19,042 nucleotides of DNA from UBA7236 sp043727235 (GTDB taxonomy: Bacteria; Bacteroidota; Bacteroidia; Chitinophagales; BACL12): the NCBI GenBank assembly GCA_043727235.1, contig JAYSYX010000416.1, positions 1 through 19,042 of the forward strand, given 5' to 3'. The position numbers were made by a program, and so were the translations under genes. This document shows, one piece after another, positions 13,068-18,370 of the stretch. Below the pieces are notes generated by a model, which made no database searches, was not told the origin of the DNA, and was given only the letters and a program-made list of their open reading frames with translations. The stretch's first letter is position 1. The number at the start of each line of letters is the position of its first letter.

Positions 13068-14135
13068 TTATAATTCGTTAATTGTGGTTAAAGCCCATTT
13101 TTTGAAAGCTGAAAATTTATTCATAATATCATCCTGCACCTTTTCAGACTCAGTAGAAATATTTAATGCAAATATTACGGGAGTTTCAAAGTTGTCTTCC
13201 AACCACTTATTTAATTTAACCTTGTCTGTGGCTTTAGATAATTTCTTTTCGTCCGCGATTCTTTTAGCTTCCGCCTCATCAGCTTCTTTTTGTGCCTTTA
13301 ATTCTGCGTCCTGTTTAGCTTTTAATTCAGCCGCTATTTTGTCGGCGCGTTCTTTTTCTGCTTTTAATTTCGCATCGTTTTCTGCTTTTAATTTTTCTGC
13401 CTCCGCTTTTGCTTTTGCTTGTTGCTCTTGTAACTTTTTAGCAGCTAATTCTCTCTCTTTTTGGAGTTCCTTTTCTTTCGCCTCTGCCTCTTTTTTTAGT
13501 TTTTCATTTTCAATTCTGATCCTTTCTTGCTCCGCTTCGTATGCGATACGCTCTTTTTCTTTTTGTTCAGCAAGTAGTTTTTCCGCTTCAATACGTTCTT
13601 TTTCAGCTTTTTCTTTGGCTTCTTTTTGAAGTTTAAATCCGCTTAATAAATCATTAAACGATTCATCTGTCATTTCGCCTAATGGATAAATATTTGCCGA
13701 TTCTGTAAACTCAGATAATATTTCCAGTCTTTGTGCTTTTAATTCTGCAATTCTTTCAGCCTCTTTTATTGCACGCGCTTTTTCTGTTTTTTCAAATTCA
13801 GCCTCAGCAAGTAAGCACGTGTTTTTTATTACGTTAAAAGATGCTTGTTCGAGGTCGCCTTTAATTAAATAGATTCTTTTTCTGTCAGCTTTTAAAGCAT
13901 CTGCACCCGTTCTGATCTTTACGGTTTTTAATCTCAAATCCCTTGCGATCTTTTCGTCTAGTTCCGTTGGATTTTCCGTATTGATCTTAGCAGATAGTTC
14001 TTTGATCTCTGAAAATTGGATTAAGAAAGGCAGATAAGAAGATTTTATTTCCTCCGCTTCATTTAATTGCAATCCTGAATCTGTGATTACTTTTTCGAGT
14101 TCAGTAGAACCCGCAATTGTTAATTGATTTTCCAT
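13068..14135 (-). CDS. Long coiled-coil phage protein upstream of recT, 355 aa
   Basis: The N-terminal ~120 residues (NQLTIAGSTELEKVITDSGL, KTVKIRTGADALKADRKR) form a helical domain reminiscent of the DUF1351 type found beside RecT genes. Residues about 165-300 are one uninterrupted charged coiled coil rich in Lys, Glu and Ala (EKAEKERIEAEKLLAEQKE). The last 55 residues (KLNKWLEDNFETPVIFALN) form a small globular end. No ATPase motif is seen, so it is not an SMC protein. It is likely a structural or recruiting partner of the recombination pair; this is inferred from gene order. The antisense frame of the coiled coil is open but spurious. Confidence 0.85.
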   Translation of the reverse strand: MENQLTIAGSTELEKVITDSGLQLNEAEEIKSSYLPFLIQFSEIKELSAKINTENPTELDEKIARDLRLKTVKIRTGADALKADRKRIYLIKGDLEQASFNVIKNTCLLAEAEFEKTEKARAIKEAERIAELKAQRLEILSEFTESANIYPLGEMTDESFNDLLSGFKLQKEAKEKAEKERIEAEKLLAEQKEKERIAYEAEQERIRIENEKLKKEAEAKEKELQKERELAAKKLQEQQAKAKAEAEKLKAENDAKLKAEKERADKIAAELKAKQDAELKAQKEADEAEAKRIADEKKLSKATDKVKLNKWLEDNFETPVIFALNISTESEKVQDDIMNKFSAFKKWALTTINEL

Positions 14136-14147
14136 AGTTGTTTTTAT

Positions 14148-14363
14148 TTATGAATGAATACGTTTACTTGTTCTCCCGATCTCATTTTTAATATACAAAG
14201 CCATGTGAGCATCGGAATATTTACGCTTTGCAGGGATTGTTTTGCCTATTCCCGGCGGTTCTTTGAATTTATTATCAAAGTGGTAAACAGGTGCTTTTTT
14301 AAGCGCTATAATCAATGGAATCCAAATGATTATGACCATGCCGATAAGTATTATTAAATTCAT
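14148..14363 (-). CDS. Small membrane-anchored phage protein, 71 aa
   Basis: Residues 1-21 (MNLIILIGMVIIIWIPLIIAL) are one strong membrane helix, followed by a basic cytoplasmic tail (KEPPGIGKTIPAKRKYSD, EIGRTSKRIHS). By the positive-inside rule the tail faces the cytoplasm. The gene is 12 bases from the coiled-coil gene and its ATG overlaps the preceding stop by a few bases. No family recognised. Early phage membrane proteins of this sort are sometimes superinfection or host-takeover factors, but there is no direct sign of either. Confidence 0.7.
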   Translation of the reverse strand: MNLIILIGMVIIIWIPLIIALKKAPVYHFDNKFKEPPGIGKTIPAKRKYSDAHMALYIKNEIGRTSKRIHS

Positions 14364-14674
14364 ACCAAAGCGTTTTTAGGTGAGTTAATAAATTCGTAAT
14401 ATTCTACACAGCATGAGTGAACAAAGCATTGTTCTGATTCTGCGATAAAATCTACAAGTGTGGTGTATTTATCATCAATTACATCTACCTCGTTACCTTT
14501 GGTTATGGTATAGGAGAAGTTAAAATGCCCTTGTTTTTTGCACCATTTTTCAAAGTCAACTGCATCTATAATTATGCAGATCAATTCTGAATGATTAGCA
14601 AGGTCGAAATAATCTAATTCTATTTCGCTGATGTCGTAAGTGAAGTGATGAACTTCGATGTTTTTATTTTCCAT
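14360..14674 (-). CDS. Unknown acidic phage protein, 104 aa
   Basis: It begins MENKNIEVHHFTYDISEIEL and is acidic, with alternating strand and helix pieces (LICIIIDAVDFEKWCKKQG, FNFSYTITKGNEVDVID). A C-terminal VHSCCVEYYEF has adjacent cysteines. No membrane helix or motif of a known family is seen. It is translated directly after a 27-codon frame (TAAAATG junction) and overlaps the next membrane-protein gene by 4 bases. It is part of the early operon from the Cro-side promoter. Confidence 0.75.
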   Translation of the reverse strand: MENKNIEVHHFTYDISEIELDYFDLANHSELICIIIDAVDFEKWCKKQGHFNFSYTITKGNEVDVIDDKYTTLVDFIAESEQCFVHSCCVEYYEFINSPKNALV

Positions 14675-14675
14675 T

Positions 14676-14759
14676 TTATTTGTGTTTATTTAGAAATGTG
14701 TTTAATTCTTTTTGTGATATTTTTTGCTTTGTTATTTTCCGAACTTTTTTAGGTTTCAT
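14676..14759 (-). CDS. Basic microprotein, 27 aa
   Basis: An ATG at 14759 immediately after the TAG of the preceding microframe opens 27 codons (MKPKKVRKITKQKISQKELN, ending NKHK). It is highly basic and fits a nucleic-acid-binding peptide, although at 27 codons of AT-rich DNA such composition can arise by chance. The stop is one base from the next ATG. The exact tiling (TAGATG, TAAAATG) favours a real gene. Confidence 0.45.
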   Translation of the reverse strand: MKPKKVRKITKQKISQKELNTFLNKHK

Positions 14760-14828
14760 CTATTCAAAAAAACTTTGATGTTTTTCGAGGATGGATAAAA
14801 TCTTGTCGAGTTTTTCATCGGAGGTCAT
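14760..14828 (-). CDS. Acidic microprotein, 22 aa
   Basis: An ATG at 14828, overlapping the TGA of the Cro-like gene as ATGA, opens 22 codons (MTSDEKLDKILSILEKHQSF, then FE). It would be a single amphipathic helix. Its stop abuts the start of the next microframe. The coupling supports translation; the function is unknown. Confidence 0.45.
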   Translation of the reverse strand: MTSDEKLDKILSILEKHQSFFE

Positions 14829-15061
14829 GGGTTATTTATTAATTTTCGTTCGCGATTTTTGCGGGATTTGATACGGGCATTTACCAACTCTAAAAAGGAT
14901 AGAAGTTTCTCATATTTATCAACTGACATTTTCCCACTATCTAAGGAGTTGGTTATGTAAGTTGCATTTACACCCAGATAATCTGCGATTTCTTTACGGG
15001 TGCATTCACTATTAATAGTGAATCTTTCTACTTTTTTGACTATTTGCTTTGGAATTTGCAT
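14825..15061 (-). CDS. Cro-like early regulator, 78 aa
   Basis: It has a helix-turn-helix at residues about 19-50 (CTRKEIADYLGVNATYITN, SLDSGKMSVDKYEKLL) followed by a basic C-terminal helix (NARIKSRKNRERK). It is the first gene of the leftward series, divergent from a CI-like gene on the plus strand, with promoter and repeated operator-like sites between them. That is the standard position for a Cro-type repressor, which shuts off lysogeny genes after induction or infection. Its pattern 'TRKEIADYLGVN' is XRE-like, though shorter than usual. The start at 15061 lies about 45 bases downstream of the predicted -7 element. Confidence 0.82.
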   Translation of the reverse strand: MQIPKQIVKKVERFTINSECTRKEIADYLGVNATYITNSLDSGKMSVDKYEKLLSFLELVNARIKSRKNRERKLINNP

Positions 15062-15105
15062 CTTTTAGTATTTCTTTGTAAATAATTTATAACTGTTTAG
15101 TAACA

Positions 15106-15138
15106 CAAATATATACGTATCCGTATGTAAATACCAAA
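15106..15138 (-). promoter_or_regulatory. Bacteroidota-type early promoter of the leftward operon
   Basis: On the minus strand TTTG (15135-15138) and TATATTTG (15106-15113) match the -33 TTTG and -7 TAnnTTTG elements, separated by 21 bases, within the accepted range. Transcription would begin about 40 bases upstream of the Cro-like gene. Operator-like repeats overlap the spacer. Confidence 0.65.
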
Positions 15139-15147
15139 TAATACGTA
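15113..15147. promoter_or_regulatory. Operator-like repeats of the lysogeny switch
   Basis: ATACGTA occurs at 15113-15119 and again at 15141-15147, 28 bases apart. Between them lies GTAT-GTAA-ATAC (15123-15134), a dyad with 4-bp arms. These lie between the divergent Cro-like and CI-like genes and overlap the -33/-7 region of the leftward promoter, where a repressor would block it. Confidence 0.5.
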
Positions 15148-15184
15148 AGGAATTGTAAATAAAGTTATCAACAATTATTAAACT

Positions 15185-15496
15185 ATGGAAGGATTGATAC
15201 TAAAAAAATTGATTAAAAACAGTGGATTAACGCAGATTCAATTCGCAGAAAAGCTTGGTGTTAGTGCTTCTGCTGTTACAAACTGGATTAAGCAAATAGA
15301 AATAGGAGAGGATAATAAGGAGTTAATAATTAACGTAATGAAACTGCCAACTGATTATTTTAAAATCAATACGGAATCAGTAGGTAATGTAACAAATAAC
15401 CCAATACCACAAGATGAAAGAGAGCATCTATGGAAGATAATTTCTACTTATAAAGAGATTATTGAACGTTTGGAACGGGAGGCAAAGGGTAATTAG
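15185..15496 (+). CDS. Short CI-like XRE repressor, 103 aa
   Basis: The N-terminal helix-turn-helix LTQIQFAEKLGVSASAVTNW (residues 15-34) is a typical XRE domain. It is followed by a short acidic linker and a C-terminal helix (DEREHLWKIISTYKEIIERL) suited to dimerisation. It lacks the LexA-like peptidase domain of lambda CI, so induction by self-cleavage is not expected from this protein alone. It is transcribed divergently from the Cro-like gene across the operator region, which suggests it is the lysogeny repressor. The ATG at 15185 is preceded by A/T-rich sequence with no Shine-Dalgarno box. Confidence 0.8.
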   Translation: MEGLILKKLIKNSGLTQIQFAEKLGVSASAVTNWIKQIEIGEDNKELIINVMKLPTDYFKINTESVGNVTNNPIPQDEREHLWKIISTYKEIIERLEREAKGN

Positions 15497-15641
15497 CCTC
15501 ATATAGTTCCAAAATAAAGGATGATATACGTTGCAACTCTTTGACCGCCTCTAAATCGCTGTTTGCTAGTGTGTGCAAGGTTTTAACAGGTAGGGCAGGG
15601 GATGCCTCAAAGAATTTTTTAATCAACTCTGCTGTGTTCAT
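15459..15641 (-). CDS. Small convergent gene, 60 aa
   Basis: The frame on the minus strand (MNTAELIKKFFEASPALPVK, then SDLEAVKELQRISSFILELY) reads as a two-helix soluble protein with a proline-rich tail (PLPPVPNVQ). It ends 38 bases inside the 3' end of the CI-like gene and runs against it. Composition looks protein-like rather than antisense noise, but there is no homologue I can name and no clear promoter. It could be a small regulator made opposite to the repressor transcript. Confidence 0.5.
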   Translation of the reverse strand: MNTAELIKKFFEASPALPVKTLHTLANSDLEAVKELQRISSFILELYEANYPLPPVPNVQ

Positions 15642-15728
15642 GGCTTTGTGTTTTGGTGTAAAGAGGAGTTAATAACGTAAATGGATGCTTTAAAATATAT
15701 TTAATTAACATACTTTAAAAAACATGAC

Positions 15729-15908
15729 ATGACAAATTATCAAATTGGACTTTCCATCATATTCTACATCGCATGGATTTATATTAATGTATTGGTTTCG
15801 GATGCAAAAGACCTAAATATTGCTACAACCATTTTTCTTTCTATTTTATTAACCCCTTTCATGGGATACCTATATGTATTGGGCATGCCAGACCGTTCAA
15901 ACAAGTAA
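15729..15908 (+). CDS. Two-helix membrane protein, 59 aa
   Basis: The ATG at 15729 (just after a false ATG-ACA-TGA) opens 59 codons. Residues about 5-24 (QIGLSIIFYIAWIYINVLV) and 31-53 (ATTIFLSILLTPFMGYLYV) are membrane helices joined by a short acidic loop (SDAKDLN). The C-terminus MPDRSNK is short and basic. It lies 25 bases before the next membrane-anchored gene and is probably co-expressed with it from the lysogen. Small proteins of this layout are candidates for superinfection exclusion, which is inference only. Confidence 0.65.
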   Translation: MTNYQIGLSIIFYIAWIYINVLVSDAKDLNIATTIFLSILLTPFMGYLYVLGMPDRSNK

Positions 15909-15933
15909 TTATTAATAACAATAAATCAATTAT

Positions 15934-16458
15934 ATGGAAACCACAATTATTGTTGTAATTATAGCTGCTATTGTATTTGCGCTTATTTTATTATCTGGAA
16001 AGGGCGAAGCTGAAAAGAAGAAACGAGAAGAAGTTGAAAACGCACAGAATATTGCAGATATTAAGGTAAAAAGAGATGCAGCTTTAGAAAATATGAGGGG
16101 ATTAATAAGAAGGGAATTTACAGACCCTATTATGAATGGCATAAAAAACCAACTCCTAGAATATATGGACGAACCCGATTATAATACAAATGTCCTACAA
16201 AGCATGTTTGAATTGGCGCACCGTCACAAAATTAGGCTCACATTAATAAAGGAAAGGTTTTCGACTCCTATTTCTGAAAGGCTTTTCGCTCAAGAACACT
16301 GGATTGGAATGTCTGAAGAGATGTTATTGTGCTCTAAGGGGTCTCCCGACGAAACGGAATCAACCGCAATAAAGACAGTTTATATTTATGGATCTAAATC
16401 CAACGGTGATGTTTTTGAAATTGAGAATAATCTAGTTACAAAAATTATTGATAGATGA
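15934..16458 (+). CDS. Membrane-anchored protein, 174 aa, lysogen-side
   Basis: Residues 3-22 form an N-terminal membrane helix (TIIVVIIAAIVFALILL). A charged linker with coiled-coil character follows (KKKREEVENAQNIADIKVKR), then a helical region (about 50-110), then a C-terminal domain with WIGMSEEMLLCSKGSPDETE and VYIYGSKSNGDVFEIENN. The 'G-M-x-x-x-M-L-L-x-x-x-G-x-P' pattern recalls small lipoprotein-type (SmpA/OmlA-like) domains. The stop overlaps the next gene as ATGA, so the two are coupled. It is probably expressed in the lysogen; function unknown. Confidence 0.75.
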   Translation: METTIIVVIIAAIVFALILLSGKGEAEKKKREEVENAQNIADIKVKRDAALENMRGLIRREFTDPIMNGIKNQLLEYMDEPDYNTNVLQSMFELAHRHKIRLTLIKERFSTPISERLFAQEHWIGMSEEMLLCSKGSPDETESTAIKTVYIYGSKSNGDVFEIENNLVTKIIDR

Positions 16459-16787
16459 GTAACTCACCAAATACAGGATTATTAACTCTCTCAAATACTC
16501 GTTTTTTAAAGGTCATGGACGAAGTCTTGAGATTCGGAAGGGTAGATTCAGAAAAAGAATTTGCAGAGGTTGTAGGCACAAATGGTAATCAAATAGCCCT
16601 CATGCGTAAAGGTGTTCGTAATGTGACTGTCGAAATGATCTCAAAGGTCTGTAAGGAATACGGCGCGGATCCTGCGTATTTGGTTTATCCGTTTGGAAAA
16701 ACGATGTTCAGGAATAATTCCAACCGGATAGCCGAACTGAAAAGGGAAAAAAAAGAGATTGAAAAAATGATCGAAATACTAAGTTAG
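16455..16787 (+). CDS. Second XRE-type regulator, 110 aa
   Basis: A helix-turn-helix is visible at residues about 33-72: SEKEFAEVVGTNGNQIALMR followed by NVTVEMISKVCKEYGADPAY, the layout of an XRE domain with an atypical recognition helix. The C-terminus (RIAELKREKKEIEKMIEIL) is a short coiled coil likely to dimerise. It is translated with the membrane-anchored gene (ATGA overlap). It lies at the end of the prophage, some 100 bases before the attachment site. It may regulate the upstream membrane genes or integration/excision. It is distinct from the CI-like protein. Confidence 0.75.
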   Translation: MSNSPNTGLLTLSNTRFLKVMDEVLRFGRVDSEKEFAEVVGTNGNQIALMRKGVRNVTVEMISKVCKEYGADPAYLVYPFGKTMFRNNSNRIAELKREKKEIEKMIEILS

Positions 16788-16887
16788 AAACGGACTGCTA
16801 AACGGAACGATTGCGTAAAAAAGTAAGAAAATGGGAGTGCTGAAACCCTTTAAAATCAATAAAAATTTTGTTCGGAATGACTTAAAT

Positions 16888-16906
16888 GGAATCCCTGACT
16901 CTCCGC
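16888..16906 (+). other. Probable attR: 3' end of a tRNA (serine-type)
   Basis: GGAATCCCTGACTCTCCGC has the shape of the T-arm 3' half, acceptor 3' strand and discriminator G of a tRNA; acceptor 3' strands ending CTCTCCGC are common in tRNA-Ser. No matching D-arm, anticodon arm or 5' acceptor strand precedes it. An intrinsic terminator follows 13 bases later. This is what remains on the far side when a phage integrates into a tRNA 3' end. The intact tRNA should lie at the unseen left end. Confidence 0.55.
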
Positions 16907-16919
16907 AAACGATAGGCAG

Positions 16920-16941
16920 TCCCGCGATAGCGGGATTTTTT
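16920..16941 (+). terminator. Intrinsic terminator behind the tRNA fragment
   Basis: TCCCGC-GATA-GCGGGA is a perfect 6-bp GC-rich stem with a tetraloop, followed by six T. On the plus strand it is a classic rho-independent terminator. Its position 13 bases after the tRNA-like end suggests it belonged to the host tRNA gene. Confidence 0.85.
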
Positions 16942-17244
16942 GTTTGAGTTCGAGGTTCTGAGTTCGGGGTCGGCGCCGATTGATGTTTATTATTTTTTGA
17001 TTATTATTTATTATTCTTTATTGCTCGCTGGGTTAGCAACAGTTTTCAGGGTTTGCAAGGTTGCAAATGTTCCCTACGGAGCATAATCTCCCGGGTTGGG
17101 GATTTGTTTAGAGTTCTTTATTCCTTGTTCTTTATTCTTTATTAATCTTATTGAAGGCCGGTCTTCCCGAAATCCCCCCAGTGGCATTTTCAATTTTTTG
17201 TTTCCTACAGAGGTGCAGGGGCGCTAACCATCACTAGAATGAGT

Positions 17245-17374
17245 AATGAGTTATGAGTAATGAGTTTTACCTCAGCTCGGATCATACTCCTATTTCTATA
17301 TCTTAACTTTTACCCTCCCGAAAGTCTGTAATTAACAATCCATCGATTTTCCCACTCATTACTCATAACTCATT
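17245..17374. repeat. 21-bp perfect inverted repeat with 88-bp spacer
   Basis: Arms at 17245-17265 and 17354-17374 are exact reverse complements, built from GAGTAATGA / GAGTTATGA words. The left arm is extended by a further copy of GAGTAATGAG, so it contains short direct repeats. The spacer has no coding frame. It resembles interspersed palindromic repeats of Bacteroidota genomes; a non-autonomous mini-element is possible. Confidence 0.75.
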
Positions 17375-17438
17375 TGTAATTAATTCATTTTGAGCAAGTT
17401 GCAATAATTTGGTGTAATTCCATCCGGTTATCTAAAAC

Positions 17439-17471
17439 GTTCTCCGCACCTCCGCGTCCCCTGCGAGAAAC
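17439..17471. repeat. Degenerate GC-rich interspersed repeat
   Basis: The minus strand reads GTTTCTCGCAGGGGACGCGG followed by AGGTGCGGAGAAC: a purine-rich repeat with ends (GTTTCTCGC / GCGGAGAAC) that form an imperfect inverted repeat. It resembles the 'GTTTCTCGCAAAGACGCAGAG' type of element common between genes in many environmental genomes; that resemblance is from memory. Confidence 0.4.
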
Positions 17472-17531
17472 TTTTTACCCCTTTTGTCACAACCCTTTTC
17501 TCCAAAAACCCACTTTTTTTTAAATTTACAC

Positions 17532-17939
17532 ATGTTCTATGCTGCATTAACCGCCCAGGTATTGTTTTTTTTATATTACAATTTTTCTGCTCAGGCTGAT
17601 TCTGTCCGAAACAGGATTTTTAAATTGGTTGAATCCATTTTACCTATAATCGCAATAATTTTCAATATCAACTGGCTTATTTTGTTGAGTATAGTTGGAT
17701 ATGGACTCATGTTGTGGGAAATGCTTCTTACTTGGTTAATTCCCACGACATCTATTACGCAATATTTTACTCTGAGAAATTTAATTTTAGGAAATACTTC
17801 CCGTTTTCTGAAAACACTGCAACAAGGAAATGTATCATTAAAAAGAGAGCGGCTCACATTGCAAATGGTAATTACGCTCGTTTTGGCGGTAATTTGTTTT
17901 ATTACAACACTTATTTATTATCAAACCTACCTTAATTAA
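17532..17939 (+). CDS. Host membrane protein of unknown function, 135 aa
   Basis: Three membrane helices are evident: residues about 1-17 (MFYAALTAQVLFFLYYNF), 32-68 (two close hydrophobic stretches, SILPIIAIIFNINWLILLSI and GYGLMLWEMLLTWL) and 109-130 (LQMVITLVLAVICFITTLI). A basic cytoplasmic segment (SRFLKTLQQGNVSLKRERL) precedes the last helix. I start at the ATG at 17532; an upstream TTG at 17484 would add 16 poorly hydrophobic residues and has no support. It lies outside the prophage, 5 bases before the next gene, with which it probably forms a small operon. Not recognised. Confidence 0.75.
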   Translation: MFYAALTAQVLFFLYYNFSAQADSVRNRIFKLVESILPIIAIIFNINWLILLSIVGYGLMLWEMLLTWLIPTTSITQYFTLRNLILGNTSRFLKTLQQGNVSLKRERLTLQMVITLVLAVICFITTLIYYQTYLN

Positions 17940-17944
17940 AATTT

Positions 17945-18292
17945 ATGCTGACATCAACTCAACACGAAAAACTCATAAACACAGGCTGGCAGGCAGAAAA
18001 TCTCTCAAACCTTGAAAAAAACAAACTGAATTCCGGTGTAACTGCTTTCTATTCCTATAAAAACACTTTATCACTCCGTGTTTATACTGAGGAAAATATG
18101 CTGCGACTTATGATACACGAAATGCAGGATAACCGTTGTTTACAATTTGATTGTGATGATAAAACAGATCACTTTTTAAATAAAATAATTGAGATACAGG
18201 ATCAGATCAATATTGAAAATTATTTTTCTCATTATTTTTCTCTTCAACAGATCGGTAATGTCTCAGTTGTTTTGACAGAACAATTTTTGTAG
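17945..18292 (+). CDS. Host protein of unknown function, 115 aa
   Basis: A soluble protein with helix and strand mix (LINTGWQAENLSNLEKNKL, NTLSLRVYTEENMLRLMI) and a cysteine/aspartate patch (CLQFDCDDKTDHF). The C-terminus GNVSVVLTEQF is a beta strand. No signal peptide or membrane helix. It lies 5 bases after the membrane-protein gene and converges on the YihY-type gene with about 78 bases between, where no strong terminator hairpin is visible. Family not recognised. Confidence 0.75.
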   Translation: MLTSTQHEKLINTGWQAENLSNLEKNKLNSGVTAFYSYKNTLSLRVYTEENMLRLMIHEMQDNRCLQFDCDDKTDHFLNKIIEIQDQINIENYFSHYFSLQQIGNVSVVLTEQFL

Positions 18293-18370
18293 CGTTCATT
18301 TTACCATAAAAGCTTTATAATATTAATGGTTTTCAATTGCTAAAACTGAAAAATAATATATGATTCCGGC

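Larger units (their letters stand above)
1..16906. mobile_element. Temperate tailed-phage prophage, right-hand part
   Basis: Terminase small and large subunits, NinG, a RecT/exonuclease pair, a replication-type protein and divergent Cro/CI-like regulators lie together and in the order usual for temperate siphovirus-like phages. The right limit is placed at a tRNA 3'-end fragment followed by an intrinsic terminator. The left limit is outside the window because a tail-like gene is cut at base 1. No integrase, portal, capsid or lysis gene is present, so completeness and activity cannot be judged. One gene (7887-8203) is frame-disrupted in this sequence and another (2154-2902) needs a frameshift to be read through. 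Confidence 0.9.
16942..17531. other. Host intergenic region, about 590 bases, no gene
   Basis: No convincing coding frame is present on either strand. It holds A/T-rich low-complexity stretches with repeated TTATTCTTTATT-like words (about 17000-17145), a palindromic element with 21-bp arms (17245-17374), and a degenerate GC-rich repeat (17439-17471). This is typical non-coding repeat sequence of Bacteroidota chromosomes. Confidence 0.7.

Noticed and set aside
13084..13629. A 181-codon Ser/Ala/Phe-rich frame on the plus strand
   Set aside because: It is the antisense of a Lys/Glu/Ala coiled coil, which always yields such Phe/Ser-rich shadow frames.
16800..16906. A complete tRNA or tmRNA gene
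   Set aside because: Only the 3' acceptor and half of the T arm can be recognised; no D-arm, anticodon arm or 5' acceptor strand pairs with it.
16831..16947. A 38-codon plus-strand frame starting with ATG and ending in TGA
   Set aside because: It runs through the tRNA fragment and the terminator hairpin; its end (SPAIAGFF) is the usual false translation of a GC stem plus T run.
17484..17531. Upstream TTG start for the host membrane protein
   Set aside because: The extra 16 residues are not hydrophobic or signal-like, and the ATG at 17532 places the first membrane helix at the N-terminus.
17714..17935. A second plus-strand frame overlapping the host membrane protein
   Set aside because: It lies entirely within the membrane-protein gene in another frame and has no family-like pattern.
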